In this document: positions 1 through 11,029 of the stretch, in pieces
How positions within the stretch are numbered: the stretch's first letter is position 1
Layout of the letters: every line of letters starts with the position of its first letter
DNA from: Tritrichomonas foetus
Taxonomy: Eukaryota > Parabasalia > Tritrichomonadida > Tritrichomonadidae
Direction: 5' to 3'
DNA: 64,000 bases
Assembly (NCBI GenBank): GCA_001839685.1
Contig: MLAK01000594.1
Span: 77,445-141,444, forward strand
The notes under the pieces: model-generated
Told to the model about the DNA's origin: nothing
Databases searched by the model: none
The model's input: the letters and a program-made list of their open reading frames with translations, nothing else
Translations under genes and position numbers: made by a program

Positions 1-137
1 TATTTTGTAATCGTTTCACTCACTTTTTGATAACTATTGAAACTTTTTCATTGAAAAAACGAGATTTTCTCCGGTCATTTATTTTCATAAAAAGTTTCAA
101 ATATTGATTATTTTGTGAGGATGTACGTTTAAAGAAA

Positions 138-1112
138 ATGTTTGCTCCACATCCAGGTGCTTCCTCACAGCCAAGTGCTTCCTCACAACCATATTGCTCA
201 GCTCCAAATCCATTTAACTGCAATTATTTCTCTCCAGATCTTCAACCACAGCCAGAATTTGAATACGAACAAGAGCAAGGATATATGCCACCCGATCCAG
301 CACTTTATAATTTCTATTCTCCAGAACAGCAATTTATGCAGCCGCAGCAGCCAAGATATACTTTTCTGAGAAGAATCAACAAAATGAACTGGGACTTATT
401 AGCAAATGTGGATGTCGGCACAATTGCACGTAATGGTGATACTGCCTCTGTTGAGTATTTAATGCAACCATTAGCATTTGCTAATATCACACAAGAGGAC
501 ATGCAACAATTTGGATCAAGATCAGCATTGCATGCTTTTTTGATTCTGCAGATGGCAGTTGAATTATTAATGGGCAAACTTAATGCGGCTGTTCCACCAC
601 CTCAACAACAGCAAGCACAAGCACAACAAGTCAATCCTCAGCAAATTGCTCAATATGAGGCTCGAATTAATTTACTTAATAAAGATATCAAAGCAAGAGA
701 TATGATTATTTCAAACTTATCAGATAAGTTGAAATTTGCTGAACAAGCACGTGATGAAGCATATTCACAGCTTCAAACAAATATTAAACATCCAATGAAA
801 ATTGCAGCTGCTAAAATGTCAAATGTAAATAGTGATTATATGATTCCTACAAAAGAAAAAGTCAAAATGTCTACTATTCCTGGAAATAACGAAACTGGAG
901 CACTTCATCTCGATACTGAATACTTTGAATATCTCCAAAACAAGCCAATTGATCATCAAAGAAAGAAACCTCATCATCATCACCATCAACACTCATCAAG
1001 TTCTTCATCTTCTTCGCGCCATGGTGAAAATGCAAATAATAATCGACCACATAAAAATCGAAAAGAAGTAGGTGATGTTAAAAGGAAAAAGAAAATAGAT
1101 TGGAATTCATAA
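138..1112 (+). CDS. DZIP1-like basal-body/cilium protein, 324 aa
   Basis: The first ~75 residues are Pro/Gln/Ser-rich and look disordered. Residues ~75-150 resemble the N-terminal domain of DZIP1/Iguana: a basic aromatic stretch (FLRRINKMNWDLL), then VDVGTIARNGD, a Leu-rich segment and a helix LHAFLILQMAVELLM, matching the family pattern of W, then DVD..., then a QL.IEYLL helix. A Gln-rich linker and a coiled coil (~165-215) follow, as in DZIP1, then a His run, a Ser run and a basic C-terminus. DZIP1 proteins act at basal bodies and the ciliary transition zone, which would suit a flagellated protist. No zinc finger of the animal type is seen, so the assignment rests on the N-terminal domain and coiled-coil layout. 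The ATG at 138 is the first in frame, and the stop reads TAAAA, overlapping a TAAA signal. The domain match is from memory of the family, not a search. Confidence 0.6.
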   Translation: MFAPHPGASSQPSASSQPYCSAPNPFNCNYFSPDLQPQPEFEYEQEQGYMPPDPALYNFYSPEQQFMQPQQPRYTFLRRINKMNWDLLANVDVGTIARNGDTASVEYLMQPLAFANITQEDMQQFGSRSALHAFLILQMAVELLMGKLNAAVPPPQQQQAQAQQVNPQQIAQYEARINLLNKDIKARDMIISNLSDKLKFAEQARDEAYSQLQTNIKHPMKIAAAKMSNVNSDYMIPTKEKVKMSTIPGNNETGALHLDTEYFEYLQNKPIDHQRKKPHHHHHQHSSSSSSSSRHGENANNNRPHKNRKEVGDVKRKKKIDWNS

Positions 1113-1330
1113 AACCAGCACATGTTACTTAAATAATCATTGTTTTTAATAAAAATAAGATAGTTATCTGAACATTTTCTCCTCTTTGCCTTTCATTTCT
1201 TCTAAGATTATGATAAAAATATCTTATGTCTTTCGAAATAAATAACTACCATGAATATATATAGTAATGATAAAAAAATGAAAAAAAAATATCAATTTCC
1301 TTCTTATTTTATTAGATTATATTCGAATAT

Positions 1331-2977
1331 TTATTCAGGTGTTTCTTCTGCTCCAGCATCATCTTCCTCACCTTCTTCATCAGATTGTTGCACAATAGTC
1401 TGATATGATTTGACTTCTTGCGAGTTCTGTGTTGCACCCTTTGGCATTACATATGTTTGGAACTTCATTCTCTTTTTTGCAGCTGATGACTTTGGCTTTT
1501 TCTTCGCCGCTGATTTCCTCTTCTTTTTAGCATCTCCTTCTTCGCCAGGAGCCTCTCCAGTTTCAGCTCCTTCTGGTAAAGGTGGTAATTTTGGTTTAGA
1601 TCCATGCTTCTTTATTTTCTTCGATCTTGGCGATTTTGATCTTGATGCTGAATCTCCTTCTTGAATATTCGATTGTGAAGCATCACCTTCACCTCCTTCA
1701 GTTGGAGCACCAGGTGAAAGTGAAGAAGCTGTCTGGTCATCAGAAATATTCACAGTCTTAGTATTTGGATCAACATCAGCATTAGGTTGAACAGATGATC
1801 CATTGCCACCTTCAACACTACCTTCTGCAGCAACTGGTGCAACTTCAGTAGAAGTTTTATCTGATGGCTTTTCTTTACTTGATGATTTTTCTTTACTTGA
1901 TGATTTTTCTTTACTTGATGATTTTTTATGATGTCGGCGATGTCGATGACCTTCATCAGATGTTCTCCTCTTCCTTCTCCTGCGTGATGTAACTGCGACA
2001 CCAAGCATTTTCAAGACAGTATCAAGTTCGAATCTTGGATTAGAAATTGTCATTTCATCTTCCTCAGTATATTTCAGTTCTTTAATGTCATGGCCGAAAT
2101 AAACATCAACTTGCCTCAATGATACATAACCTTTAGGATGAGAAAGATCATAAATATTACTTGATCCTTTGAACCATTTATGTTGGAGTGCTTGTTTCAC
2201 TGTTAATCTCTTTTGAATGTCAACTGTCATTAGCCCTTTAATCAAACTTTTTCCGTCTGAGCTGATTCCACTGGGTACTGAAAAATCACCTTTTATAATT
2301 TGCTGAAACATTTGTGATTGGGCCTTTTTGGTCCATGGAAGGTTTCCGGTCAACATCATGAATAGAATCACTCCACAAGCCCATACATCATTTGTCATGC
2401 CATTATATGGTTTTCCACTCAGGCATTCTGGTGAGGTGTACTTCGGAGATCCGCATGGAGTTTTCACCAAATTATTATGATCAACAAATCGAGATAATCC
2501 GAAATCAGTGATTTTAACGTGTCCTTCTTCATCAATCAAAATATTTTCTGGTTTCATGTCACGGTGGGCAACACCCATATGATGAATGTATGACATTGTT
2601 TCTAAAATTTGGTGGAAAATGGGCTTTGCTTCTTGTTCCTTGAGTTTCTTCTTTTCACCAATGTATTGGAAAAGGTCGCCATTCCTGCAAATTTCCATAA
2701 TTATATAATAATTCTGTTTATCGCATAATAAATCCATCATTTGAACGATACCTGGGTGGTGAAGTTGCTGGTTAACTCGAATTTCAATTTCAAGTCTATC
2801 CATCAGTTTTTGTGTGTTCATTTTCGTTTTTGGAATAACCTTGCATGCCAAAACTTCAGGGGAACCTTCTTTGACACATTCCCTGACAATGGAAAATGCG
2901 CCTTCGCCTAAATATTTCTCGAGTTTATAAGGGCCGACTTCGTTTGGTGAATCAATTGGAATGTTACCTGTTGACAT
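1331..2977 (-). CDS. CAMK/SNF1-like Ser/Thr protein kinase, 548 aa
   Basis: A complete, apparently active kinase domain spans residues ~17-270: Gly-rich loop GEGAFSIV (24-31), VAIK-type lysine in ACKVIPK (K46), HRD loop VAHRDMKPEN (D140), DFG (D158) and an APE-like SPECL after CGSPKYTSPE. The CGSPKYTSPE activation segment and MKPEN are typical of the CAMK/AMPK-like group. The remaining ~275 residues are low complexity: an Arg-rich patch (SRRRRKRR), three copies of SSSKEK encoded by an 18-bp tandem repeat near 1870-1925, Ser/Glu/Gly-rich sequence and a Lys-rich segment (KKKRKSAAKKK) that could be a nuclear signal. No UBA, calmodulin-binding helix or KA1 domain is recognisable. The start is the first ATG, and the stop runs into TAAA on the minus strand. 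The substrate cannot be inferred. Confidence 0.85.
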   Translation of the reverse strand: MSTGNIPIDSPNEVGPYKLEKYLGEGAFSIVRECVKEGSPEVLACKVIPKTKMNTQKLMDRLEIEIRVNQQLHHPGIVQMMDLLCDKQNYYIIMEICRNGDLFQYIGEKKKLKEQEAKPIFHQILETMSYIHHMGVAHRDMKPENILIDEEGHVKITDFGLSRFVDHNNLVKTPCGSPKYTSPECLSGKPYNGMTNDVWACGVILFMMLTGNLPWTKKAQSQMFQQIIKGDFSVPSGISSDGKSLIKGLMTVDIQKRLTVKQALQHKWFKGSSNIYDLSHPKGYVSLRQVDVYFGHDIKELKYTEEDEMTISNPRFELDTVLKMLGVAVTSRRRRKRRTSDEGHRHRRHHKKSSSKEKSSSKEKSSSKEKPSDKTSTEVAPVAAEGSVEGGNGSSVQPNADVDPNTKTVNISDDQTASSLSPGAPTEGGEGDASQSNIQEGDSASRSKSPRSKKIKKHGSKPKLPPLPEGAETGEAPGEEGDAKKKRKSAAKKKPKSSAAKKRMKFQTYVMPKGATQNSQEVKSYQTIVQQSDEEGEEDDAGAEETPE

Positions 2978-3730
2978 ATGAAATAAAATCGACGATACTT
3001 TTCAATAAAATAAAAAAGTGAGTTAATTTTCTGAATTCTTATAAAAAAGAACAAAAGACAATAGAAAAAGTGAGTGAGTTAACATGATCTTATGAAAAAG
3101 TTAAATTCAAAGTTTTTTTATTTCACACTTTTTATAAGAAAAATATTCTCCATCTTGTCAAAATATTGCAAAGATTCAATATTTCTGTCACTTTTGGGTC
3201 GAATGAAATGGGTATGACAAAACAACTTTATACCGAAAATACTAGCTGATAACATATTAATTAACACAATTAAATCAATATTGAAAGGAAAAAAGAAAAT
3301 CTGTTGCACATCAAAATTCACCTAAAGGTTGGATGATAAGAAAACGTCTTTTTTTATGTTTCTATTGCATATTTCTTTTATTTTTAATGACTTGAAATCA
3401 CTTATTGGCAAAAATGGATTTAATCTAGAAATATATATTTCTTAAAACTTTAGAGTATTAAGTATATACTATAAAAACTGGTGTAAAACTTGTAGTTTAA
3501 TTTTTCATTCAATGATGATGGTCATTTGCCAGCAATCATTTGTCATGAATAATTCATGAACATATTAACCATCCAGAAAGGTCAAATATATTATGTCAGA
3601 TTCACACTAATTTGAGATGAAGTAAATGACAAATAATTTAAAAGCAAATGCAATAATTTTCATGTATCATTTTATTAATAACAAAAAATATATTGAGTTT
3701 TCTATTCATTCAAGATTTTTTTTTTTTTCT
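2978..3730. other. Intergenic region, no gene seen
   Basis: This is AT-rich sequence between the start of the kinase gene and the end of the 2432-residue protein gene. Only short unsupported reading frames occur. I see no tRNA, repeat array or hairpin. It should contain the promoter of the minus-strand kinase at its left edge. Confidence 0.6.
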
Positions 3731-6700
3731 TCATATAATTTCACCGTTAGTTACTCTATAATGTGTTGGAATCCTTAGACCGTAAGCTTGCAAGGTCTTA
3801 ATTGATTTATCGACTTTGTTTACAACGACATTTTCCTTCCGTTTAATATCACCAATTTGTTTTTTAACTTCTTTGATTTTTTCATCGAAATATCTTAATT
3901 CCGCCATATTTGTTGTTGGATTTCGTTTTCTTCTATCTTTTTTAATCATTCTACTGAACATTTCTTTCAATTCAGCAAGTTGTTTTTCACCTTCATCGAC
4001 GACTGATTGATGTACTTCGATAGATTTCTCACCAAGCATATCAAAAAGTCGAGCTGCTTGTAAATCAACAGCTAAACTTTCTAAATCAAGCATTTTCAGT
4101 TTTTCTCTATTTCTTTTATCAACATTTCGAAGCCCATCCAATTTCAAACATAGATTTCTCGTATTTGGCCTTTCTTTTCTTTGTTGCTCCGCAAGTTTCT
4201 TTTTAATCATTTCGATTAAAACCCTTTGATCTTCAATTCTATTCTTAAGATCATTGATTTGAATCGAGCCTTCTGATATTTGACTCTCAATCTGTGATAA
4301 TGAATATTGTTTTTCATTTCTATTCTCTTCGAATTTAACTCTTAATCTTGTTTCTTTAGATGCATGTTCGGCATTTTCATCAGGATTGATAAGATTCAAT
4401 CTTGCTTCTAAACCTTCAATTGTTTTTTGAAGCTTAGAATTATTTTTCCTCAATTGACGATAAACTTTTTCTAATTCAGGAAAATGAGAATCAGCAACAA
4501 GTTTTTGTTGCTCAATAATAATGTATTTAGCCAAAAATTGAGTGTTTTCATCGATTTCTCTTAAAACATCAACAACAGTTTCATTTGTTGTTTCACTTTG
4601 TGTATGAACATGCTTAAACATATCAGATAAATCAGGTGGACCTATTCCAGGAATAAAAATTTTCACAACATCACGATGAATATATGGCATTTGATGATAT
4701 TCGTAAGTTGTTTTTTCGAGGAATATTTTCTCATCTTCAAGATCACGGATTTCATCTTCAATTCTTGCTAATGCAAGTTTTGCATCTGCAACATCAACAT
4801 TCAGTTTGGTTCTATCAAGTTGATTGTTGATAACATTAGAAAGGATTGCACGTGTCCATTTAAGTTTTGATGTATGTGATGGTTTTTCATCACCTACCCC
4901 TAAATAGTCTTCCTCTTCGTCACCAACAGGATTATCATAAGAGACGATATTTAGTGCTTTTTTATCAAAAATCATTTTCTTGTTAGCTTTAGCAAAATTT
5001 GGTGATGATTTGTTCATATTAAATACTGGAAACATAACTGGCTGCTTCTGCATATTATATAAAGTTAACTTTGTTGGAATACCATCATCACCAATTTGAA
5101 CTACATGAGAAATGATTTTTCCTTGTGCATCAAAAATTTGATTGATGGGAATACCGGTTTTATCATCATATTTCAGTGTACCAGTTACAGTTCTTCCTTG
5201 AGAGTCAAATAACTTCACATTATTAAATGGAATGTTTCGAATATCAACGAAAACTGGATTTGGATATTCATTTCCTTCTGCATCATAAAAAATATCAATA
5301 GCATCATCAGAATCACCATTTTCAATTATAAAGCTGGTAATTCTTCTTTGATCCGAATCAAAAATTCTGCGAATAGGGCTTCCATTTATATCAAAAATGA
5401 CTTCAGATATTTCATTTCCACTTGAATCGAATAAATCAAAATCCAAAGGTTTCCCATGCGCATTTAATGTTGCTGTAAGTGGTTTATTATTTTTATTAGT
5501 AGTTTTATAGTGCGATTTTTCATGATTAGTTAAGTTGTTTAGATTTCTATTTAATTTAAGTTTGCTATGTGGTGAATAATGATTCTCTGAATCGACAAGT
5601 GAAGCAGATTCTTCATAAGGATTTTTTCTTGGAAAGAAATAACTAAGATCATTCACATTATTACCTTTTGAATCACAAATTTTCGTGTTTGTCGGACGGC
5701 CAAAACGATCAACCTCAATCACATGATCAACAATATCTCCATCACAATCAAAAAGTTCTTGATCTGATTCAATGGCTGAACGAATTTCATTTCCTTTTGA
5801 ATCGAATACAGAAATATTTGTTGGACATCTATGACTATCAATAATTACTGGATTTTTGATTTCATTTCCATTAACATCATAAATTTTATTGTATTGAGTT
5901 TTTATTTCTTTTTTCAATCGATTTATTACTTTCATACTTTCATCAGTCTGGGCGCTGTAACTTTCATCATCAAAGTTAATGTTTTTAATAGCTTTATGAT
6001 TTACTTTGATATTTTGATGATGATGGTTATTTCCATTGTTTTGAATTGGTTTATCTGTAGAATCAAAATCAATATTCATTGAATTATTTACTGGTGATGA
6101 TTTTGATTTCTTTTTTGCATTTTGTTTTATTTGGGGGTTTTCATCAGTATCATCAAAATCAATATCACTCACTGTTCTAACTTTTTTAAGCTTCTTCTTT
6201 TTCATTACTTCCTTCTCTTCAGGACTATCAAAATCTATGTCATTTGTTTTCTTATGCTTTTGTTTTTCAATTTTTGTTGGTGCTTTATTTTTGTTTGGTT
6301 TATTGGATTTGTTCTTTTTGATTATTGAATTATCGCCTATTTTTGTTATTTTCTTTCCATTTTTGTTATAAACAACTGGATTTAAAATTTCTCCATTGTT
6401 TCCAATAACTACGATGCACTTTAAATTATCTCCATTTTCATCGATAACTCTGATAGATGGTCTGCTATTGGAATTTATATGTGATGTAGTAGTTAGCTCT
6501 TCATGGTTTTTATTGAATAGTTTTTTATTGAATGGTTTTCCTTCCTGATCAACAAAAACTTTATTAACAATTTCGTTCCCTTCATCATCAAAGATAGAAA
6601 TATTACATTCATCAGGGATTTTTTTATGAGTAATTTCATTGTCACTTTTATCATCACTCTCATTCTCACTTTTATTGTGAGCTTTGAAAATTTCTTCTTC

Positions 6701-9700
6701 TTCTTCAAGTTCAATATCAGGACCATTTGAAATTTCACCAACTTCTTCTTCTTCTTCAAATTCAATCTCCATTTGTGAATGTGTATTGGATTTGGTATGC
6801 GGTTTTCTTACATTTTCACTTTTTATAACAGTCAAAATATCATTTATTTTTTCGCCGTTTGAATTATATAGGGAGGGATTACAGATATTATTTGTTAGAT
6901 CAACCATAACAATGCAATCAATTAAACAATTATTTGCATCATATATTTTTTCAATAGATTTTCCTTTAGAATCAACGTCAATATTTTCAATTTCCACTTC
7001 TTTATGTTGTGAATTATAAAGTGTTTGCTCTTGAAGCAATTGATGACTATTTTTATCAACAAAAATAATGTTGTGCAATTCTTGGCCATTTTTACCATAA
7101 AACCTTCCTTTCTTAGAATTATGACCACTCTTAACTTTATTTTTCATTGAGTGATTTTTGTTGGCATAATCATTATCTTTTGAGTTTTCAATTTTACTAT
7201 CTTCATCCTCTTTTTCAATTTCGCTATGTAATGTTCGATTTTTTCGAACTCTTCTTTTTCGTCTTTTTGGAAATATATCATTAATATCACTAATTGGCTC
7301 TCCATTTTCATTGTAAATATCATCAATTAATTTCCCATTTTCATCAACTCTAACTACTCGATCAATAGCTTTATTTTTATCATCATATAGCTTCTGGTTC
7401 AATAGTCCACTTTTCGAAGTCGGAAAAGGACCAATTATTTCATTGTTTTCACTGTCATAATAATGTGCAGTTTTTGAGATCAGATTTCCATTTTGATCAA
7501 CAGGAATTACATTCAAGCTCCTTCCTTCTTTATCAAAAATTTTCTTTACTTTGGAAGGACCTTGTTTGGACAGATAAGAAAAAATATCTTCAATTTTATT
7601 TCCATATTTATCATAAACATTTCTGTCAAGTGTTTTTCCATTTTCATCAATCTTAATTGCAGATTTATATTGATTTCCATTATCATCAAAAACTTTGGAA
7701 TTAATCTGACTATTATTAAATTTAATTGGTGATTGTATTTCATTCCCTTTACTATTAAATACTCTGTTCACAGAGGAAGGTGATCCATTTTCTTTAATAA
7801 ATAACACATTTTCTATAATTTGACCATCACTATCATAGATATGGTTATTGGCATAAGATTTATGATCTTGATTACTGGCTTCAATTTTAGAAATTATTGG
7901 TCCAATTTGTGCCGATTTTGATCGCTTTTGTAAAGTGAAAAATTCATCAGAATCGCCTGATTCGTTATAAGTTTCTGTTGAAGAAAAATCAGTAGTATTT
8001 TTCTTCGGTGATTTCTTGCTTTCTTTCTTCTTTTGAGTCGTTGAATTAATGGGATCTTTCTCAATTTCTTCGTCATCACTACCATTATTAGTTAATTTTT
8101 TAATTATAGAAGGAACTATTGATAACTGATTGTTTTTATCTTCTGCATTTATGGATTTAATAGGTGTGGGGGTTTTGGATTTTCTTTGCTTTTTCAAATT
8201 CAAATTTGGAGATGATGCTGACCTTGGATTTCTGGAATTTTCATTTATAGATCTGTTGGCTTTAAAAATATTATTTCTATTTTTATTGTTATTTTTTAAA
8301 TCTTCATCATTTGTTGAAGATGTCACATATTCATAGCACTCTTCTTCTTCTTCAATACCAATATTATCTTCATTCTCGTCATCATTATCGTTTTCACTTT
8401 CATTTGCATGTGATATATTTTTCTTTTTAATTCTTTTTTGTTTATTTAAAGACTTTTCATCATCTGAAGATCTGTGATCATCTTTGATGTACTTCTTGGG
8501 TTTTAAATAATCATTATTATAAGTATTACTATTTTTCTTACCTTTTCTTTTTGATTGAATTTTGACAATATTGTTGTCTTCATTGATTTCTTCTTCTTCA
8601 AATTCTATTTCATTTGGTGTTTTAATGATGCCTTTTCCTTTTCCAGACTTGGTTATGTTTGTTGTATTTTTGTGCTGATGTGGATTTGAACGGATTTCAG
8701 AGTTGTTATCAGGGTTATTTTGCGGATTTTCATTTTTTCCTTTTCTAACCTTTCTTTTTTTCCTTCTTGCACTTGGATTCTGGGTTTCTGTGTTAGTCAT
8801 ATCGTTTGGTGGATCTTCTTCTTCCTCAAATATTTCTTTACTTGCGGATTTATGTTTTTTTTCTTTGACAGATTTACTTTTGTTTTGATCAAGAGGGAAA
8901 TAAATATATTTTTCACTACGTCCTTCTTCTTTGTCATTATCATGAATATGAACATTAACATTATCACCATTACTAGTGTGAATACCTTCCTCATCTCGAG
9001 TTTTACGTGTTTTCTTGGAATTTCTCGTACCTATATTGCTAGAATGAGTTAGTGATTTATTACTCGTTTTGCTTTTGGTTAAAGATGCATTCGGTGTGGA
9101 AACTTCTGCGAGTTCTAAAAGACGTGGAATTGTTGGATTTAGATGCGAATCGCTATCACCAGAATATTCATCATCTAAATAATTTTGATCTTGAGTTGTA
9201 TTAAGTTTTCTGCTGATATTTGATGAATGAGATATATTATTATTAGTTCTATTTGCAGAATTATTTCGTCTTAAGGATTTTTGCTTTTCATTGAAACTTT
9301 TCTCTAAGTTGTTTGTGGATTCATTGATTTCTTTTGACTTATTCGATGAAACAACACTTCTTGGCCTCTTTCTTTTTCTCCTACGCATACTACTTTCCAA
9401 ATTTTCTGTCTTAGAAAAGGCATTTTTCTCTAATTCTTTACTACTTCCGAGGTTATTTATAGTTGGTGATGTTCGCTTTCCCTGAATTCGTCTATTTGAA
9501 TTATTATGCTTTGATTGATTCATAGTTGTCCTCGAGTTTTGGTTCTCTTGTGAGGAATCACTATATGTCTGCTCGATATTTACATTAGATTTATTTCTTG
9601 ATTTCTGAGTAAGTGCTGATTTGCTTTGATTTAGGGTTTGTGAATAATTATTTCTATTATTTACAAAAGAATTTGTGCTTTTAAACGAATCTTTTTCTGG

Positions 9701-11029
9701 GATTGTTAGTGAAAAATGTGAAATTCGGTTATTTATTCGAGTGTATTCTTCATTATTCGAAGTAGTTTCAGAATCCAATTCTGAAATCGAGGAATAATTT
9801 GAATCATTTGCATCAATTTTTATTGGTGTTGTTTTTGAAAAGTTTAAAGCACAATTTCCTTTTTGGGTTTTTATTGTTTTAGAATTACTTATATCAACAT
9901 TTTGTGATTTTGAAAGTGTTTTTTTCATTTCACTTTTGTCATGATAAGAAAAATCCAAAACAGATGCTGGATGATCATTTTTTGTTGGTGTAATTCGATT
10001 TTCAAATAGTTTTGATTTTGGTGAAATCGGTTTCACTTCAGTCTTTGGTGTTCTTCCATCTTTCATCAAAGAATCATTCATATTGTTACCACCATTGTTT
10101 TGAAGACTGCTTAATTTGTTTATGGAATTCATTGTTGAACTGTTCTTTTTTGAGTTTGTATTTGAATTAGGATTAGGTCGAGCACTTGAAAGAGAAGATC
10201 CTGAAGTTATAATTTCAGACACTATTTCAGAAACATTTTCACTGTTTGATCGATCATTTTGTTGATAATTTAATGATGCTATTGGAAGTGTAGAATTCTG
10301 AAAAACAGATTCAAGATCTTTAAAAATATGAACAGTTTGCTTTAATCGGTCATCAATATCTGCGTAAACTTTTGAGTCATCATATGAATCATCATCTGGA
10401 TTATCAATCATGTCGAGTTTTTTCTTAATGAAATCAGCTCTCATCATTTTTGTTCGTAATATATTAATCTGTTCTTCAACTTTTTCTGGCATATCTAAAT
10501 GAGCAAAATCAATCAAGCCCAAAAGACGATAAGCTTCTTCACGTAAACTTTTATTCATAGTTACAAGTTCGCGTTTCAATCCATTGAGCTGTATAATTTG
10601 ACTGATGACATCACTTTCTAGTTTTACTTTATTTTGATATTCTTCTGTTTCATTTTTAATCATTGTAATTTGGAAATTGACATCATCTATTTCTTTTCGA
10701 ATTTTTCTCAATGTTGCTCCGCGCTTTTGCTTTGAAGCTTGTCTCTGATACTTTTTAAATCGACGAAAAGCATCATGATACTTTTGTTGATATTTCCTCA
10801 ACATATCTGGAATACCTTCAACATTTTTTCCTAGCATCGATTTGTACTTAGTTCGTTCACTAATCCCTTTTTCGAGTCTGGAATTAGCATTTAATACGTT
10901 TTTTGTCGATTCTATCAATCTCGATAGCGAATTTGTATATTCTGAATTTTCGCTTTTCAACTTGGATAATATTCGTTTGGCATCTGATATATTAAGTTTT
11001 GATGAAGAGAGAGGCGTTATGGCACTCAT
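3731..11029 (-). CDS. Giant coiled-coil protein with novel ~25-residue repeats, 2432 aa
   Basis: Not recognised as a named family. Residues ~1-230 form a predicted coiled coil. Residues ~240-1055 are Asn/Ser/Lys/Glu-rich low complexity with basic and acidic runs. Five blocks then carry a repeat of about 24-26 residues whose core alternates (F/Y)D..GNEI with (V/I).(V/I)D.NG.P: about residues 1061-1251, 1310-1396, 1476-1561, 1713-1796 and 1851-2000. Low-complexity linkers separate the blocks. Residues ~2040-2432 are a second long coiled coil ending in a basic segment. The layout (coil, disordered/repeat middle, coil) suggests a structural cytoskeletal protein, for example of a trichomonad fibre or basal-body structure, but this is inference only. 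There is no signal peptide or membrane segment. The first ATG is used and the single ORF has no interruption over 7.3 kb. Confidence 0.8.
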   Translation of the reverse strand: MSAITPLSSSKLNISDAKRILSKLKSENSEYTNSLSRLIESTKNVLNANSRLEKGISERTKYKSMLGKNVEGIPDMLRKYQQKYHDAFRRFKKYQRQASKQKRGATLRKIRKEIDDVNFQITMIKNETEEYQNKVKLESDVISQIIQLNGLKRELVTMNKSLREEAYRLLGLIDFAHLDMPEKVEEQINILRTKMMRADFIKKKLDMIDNPDDDSYDDSKVYADIDDRLKQTVHIFKDLESVFQNSTLPIASLNYQQNDRSNSENVSEIVSEIITSGSSLSSARPNPNSNTNSKKNSSTMNSINKLSSLQNNGGNNMNDSLMKDGRTPKTEVKPISPKSKLFENRITPTKNDHPASVLDFSYHDKSEMKKTLSKSQNVDISNSKTIKTQKGNCALNFSKTTPIKIDANDSNYSSISELDSETTSNNEEYTRINNRISHFSLTIPEKDSFKSTNSFVNNRNNYSQTLNQSKSALTQKSRNKSNVNIEQTYSDSSQENQNSRTTMNQSKHNNSNRRIQGKRTSPTINNLGSSKELEKNAFSKTENLESSMRRRKRKRPRSVVSSNKSKEINESTNNLEKSFNEKQKSLRRNNSANRTNNNISHSSNISRKLNTTQDQNYLDDEYSGDSDSHLNPTIPRLLELAEVSTPNASLTKSKTSNKSLTHSSNIGTRNSKKTRKTRDEEGIHTSNGDNVNVHIHDNDKEEGRSEKYIYFPLDQNKSKSVKEKKHKSASKEIFEEEEDPPNDMTNTETQNPSARRKKRKVRKGKNENPQNNPDNNSEIRSNPHQHKNTTNITKSGKGKGIIKTPNEIEFEEEEINEDNNIVKIQSKRKGKKNSNTYNNDYLKPKKYIKDDHRSSDDEKSLNKQKRIKKKNISHANESENDNDDENEDNIGIEEEEECYEYVTSSTNDEDLKNNNKNRNNIFKANRSINENSRNPRSASSPNLNLKKQRKSKTPTPIKSINAEDKNNQLSIVPSIIKKLTNNGSDDEEIEKDPINSTTQKKKESKKSPKKNTTDFSSTETYNESGDSDEFFTLQKRSKSAQIGPIISKIEASNQDHKSYANNHIYDSDGQIIENVLFIKENGSPSSVNRVFNSKGNEIQSPIKFNNSQINSKVFDDNGNQYKSAIKIDENGKTLDRNVYDKYGNKIEDIFSYLSKQGPSKVKKIFDKEGRSLNVIPVDQNGNLISKTAHYYDSENNEIIGPFPTSKSGLLNQKLYDDKNKAIDRVVRVDENGKLIDDIYNENGEPISDINDIFPKRRKRRVRKNRTLHSEIEKEDEDSKIENSKDNDYANKNHSMKNKVKSGHNSKKGRFYGKNGQELHNIIFVDKNSHQLLQEQTLYNSQHKEVEIENIDVDSKGKSIEKIYDANNCLIDCIVMVDLTNNICNPSLYNSNGEKINDILTVIKSENVRKPHTKSNTHSQMEIEFEEEEEVGEISNGPDIELEEEEEIFKAHNKSENESDDKSDNEITHKKIPDECNISIFDDEGNEIVNKVFVDQEGKPFNKKLFNKNHEELTTTSHINSNSRPSIRVIDENGDNLKCIVVIGNNGEILNPVVYNKNGKKITKIGDNSIIKKNKSNKPNKNKAPTKIEKQKHKKTNDIDFDSPEEKEVMKKKKLKKVRTVSDIDFDDTDENPQIKQNAKKKSKSSPVNNSMNIDFDSTDKPIQNNGNNHHHQNIKVNHKAIKNINFDDESYSAQTDESMKVINRLKKEIKTQYNKIYDVNGNEIKNPVIIDSHRCPTNISVFDSKGNEIRSAIESDQELFDCDGDIVDHVIEVDRFGRPTNTKICDSKGNNVNDLSYFFPRKNPYEESASLVDSENHYSPHSKLKLNRNLNNLTNHEKSHYKTTNKNNKPLTATLNAHGKPLDFDLFDSSGNEISEVIFDINGSPIRRIFDSDQRRITSFIIENGDSDDAIDIFYDAEGNEYPNPVFVDIRNIPFNNVKLFDSQGRTVTGTLKYDDKTGIPINQIFDAQGKIISHVVQIGDDGIPTKLTLYNMQKQPVMFPVFNMNKSSPNFAKANKKMIFDKKALNIVSYDNPVGDEEEDYLGVGDEKPSHTSKLKWTRAILSNVINNQLDRTKLNVDVADAKLALARIEDEIRDLEDEKIFLEKTTYEYHQMPYIHRDVVKIFIPGIGPPDLSDMFKHVHTQSETTNETVVDVLREIDENTQFLAKYIIIEQQKLVADSHFPELEKVYRQLRKNNSKLQKTIEGLEARLNLINPDENAEHASKETRLRVKFEENRNEKQYSLSQIESQISEGSIQINDLKNRIEDQRVLIEMIKKKLAEQQRKERPNTRNLCLKLDGLRNVDKRNREKLKMLDLESLAVDLQAARLFDMLGEKSIEVHQSVVDEGEKQLAELKEMFSRMIKKDRRKRNPTTNMAELRYFDEKIKEVKKQIGDIKRKENVVVNKVDKSIKTLQAYGLRIPTHYRVTNGEII

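Noticed and set aside
3118..3321. 67-codon minus-strand frame upstream of the kinase
   Set aside because: Hydrophobic, AT-driven composition, no recognised motif, lies in a presumed promoter region.
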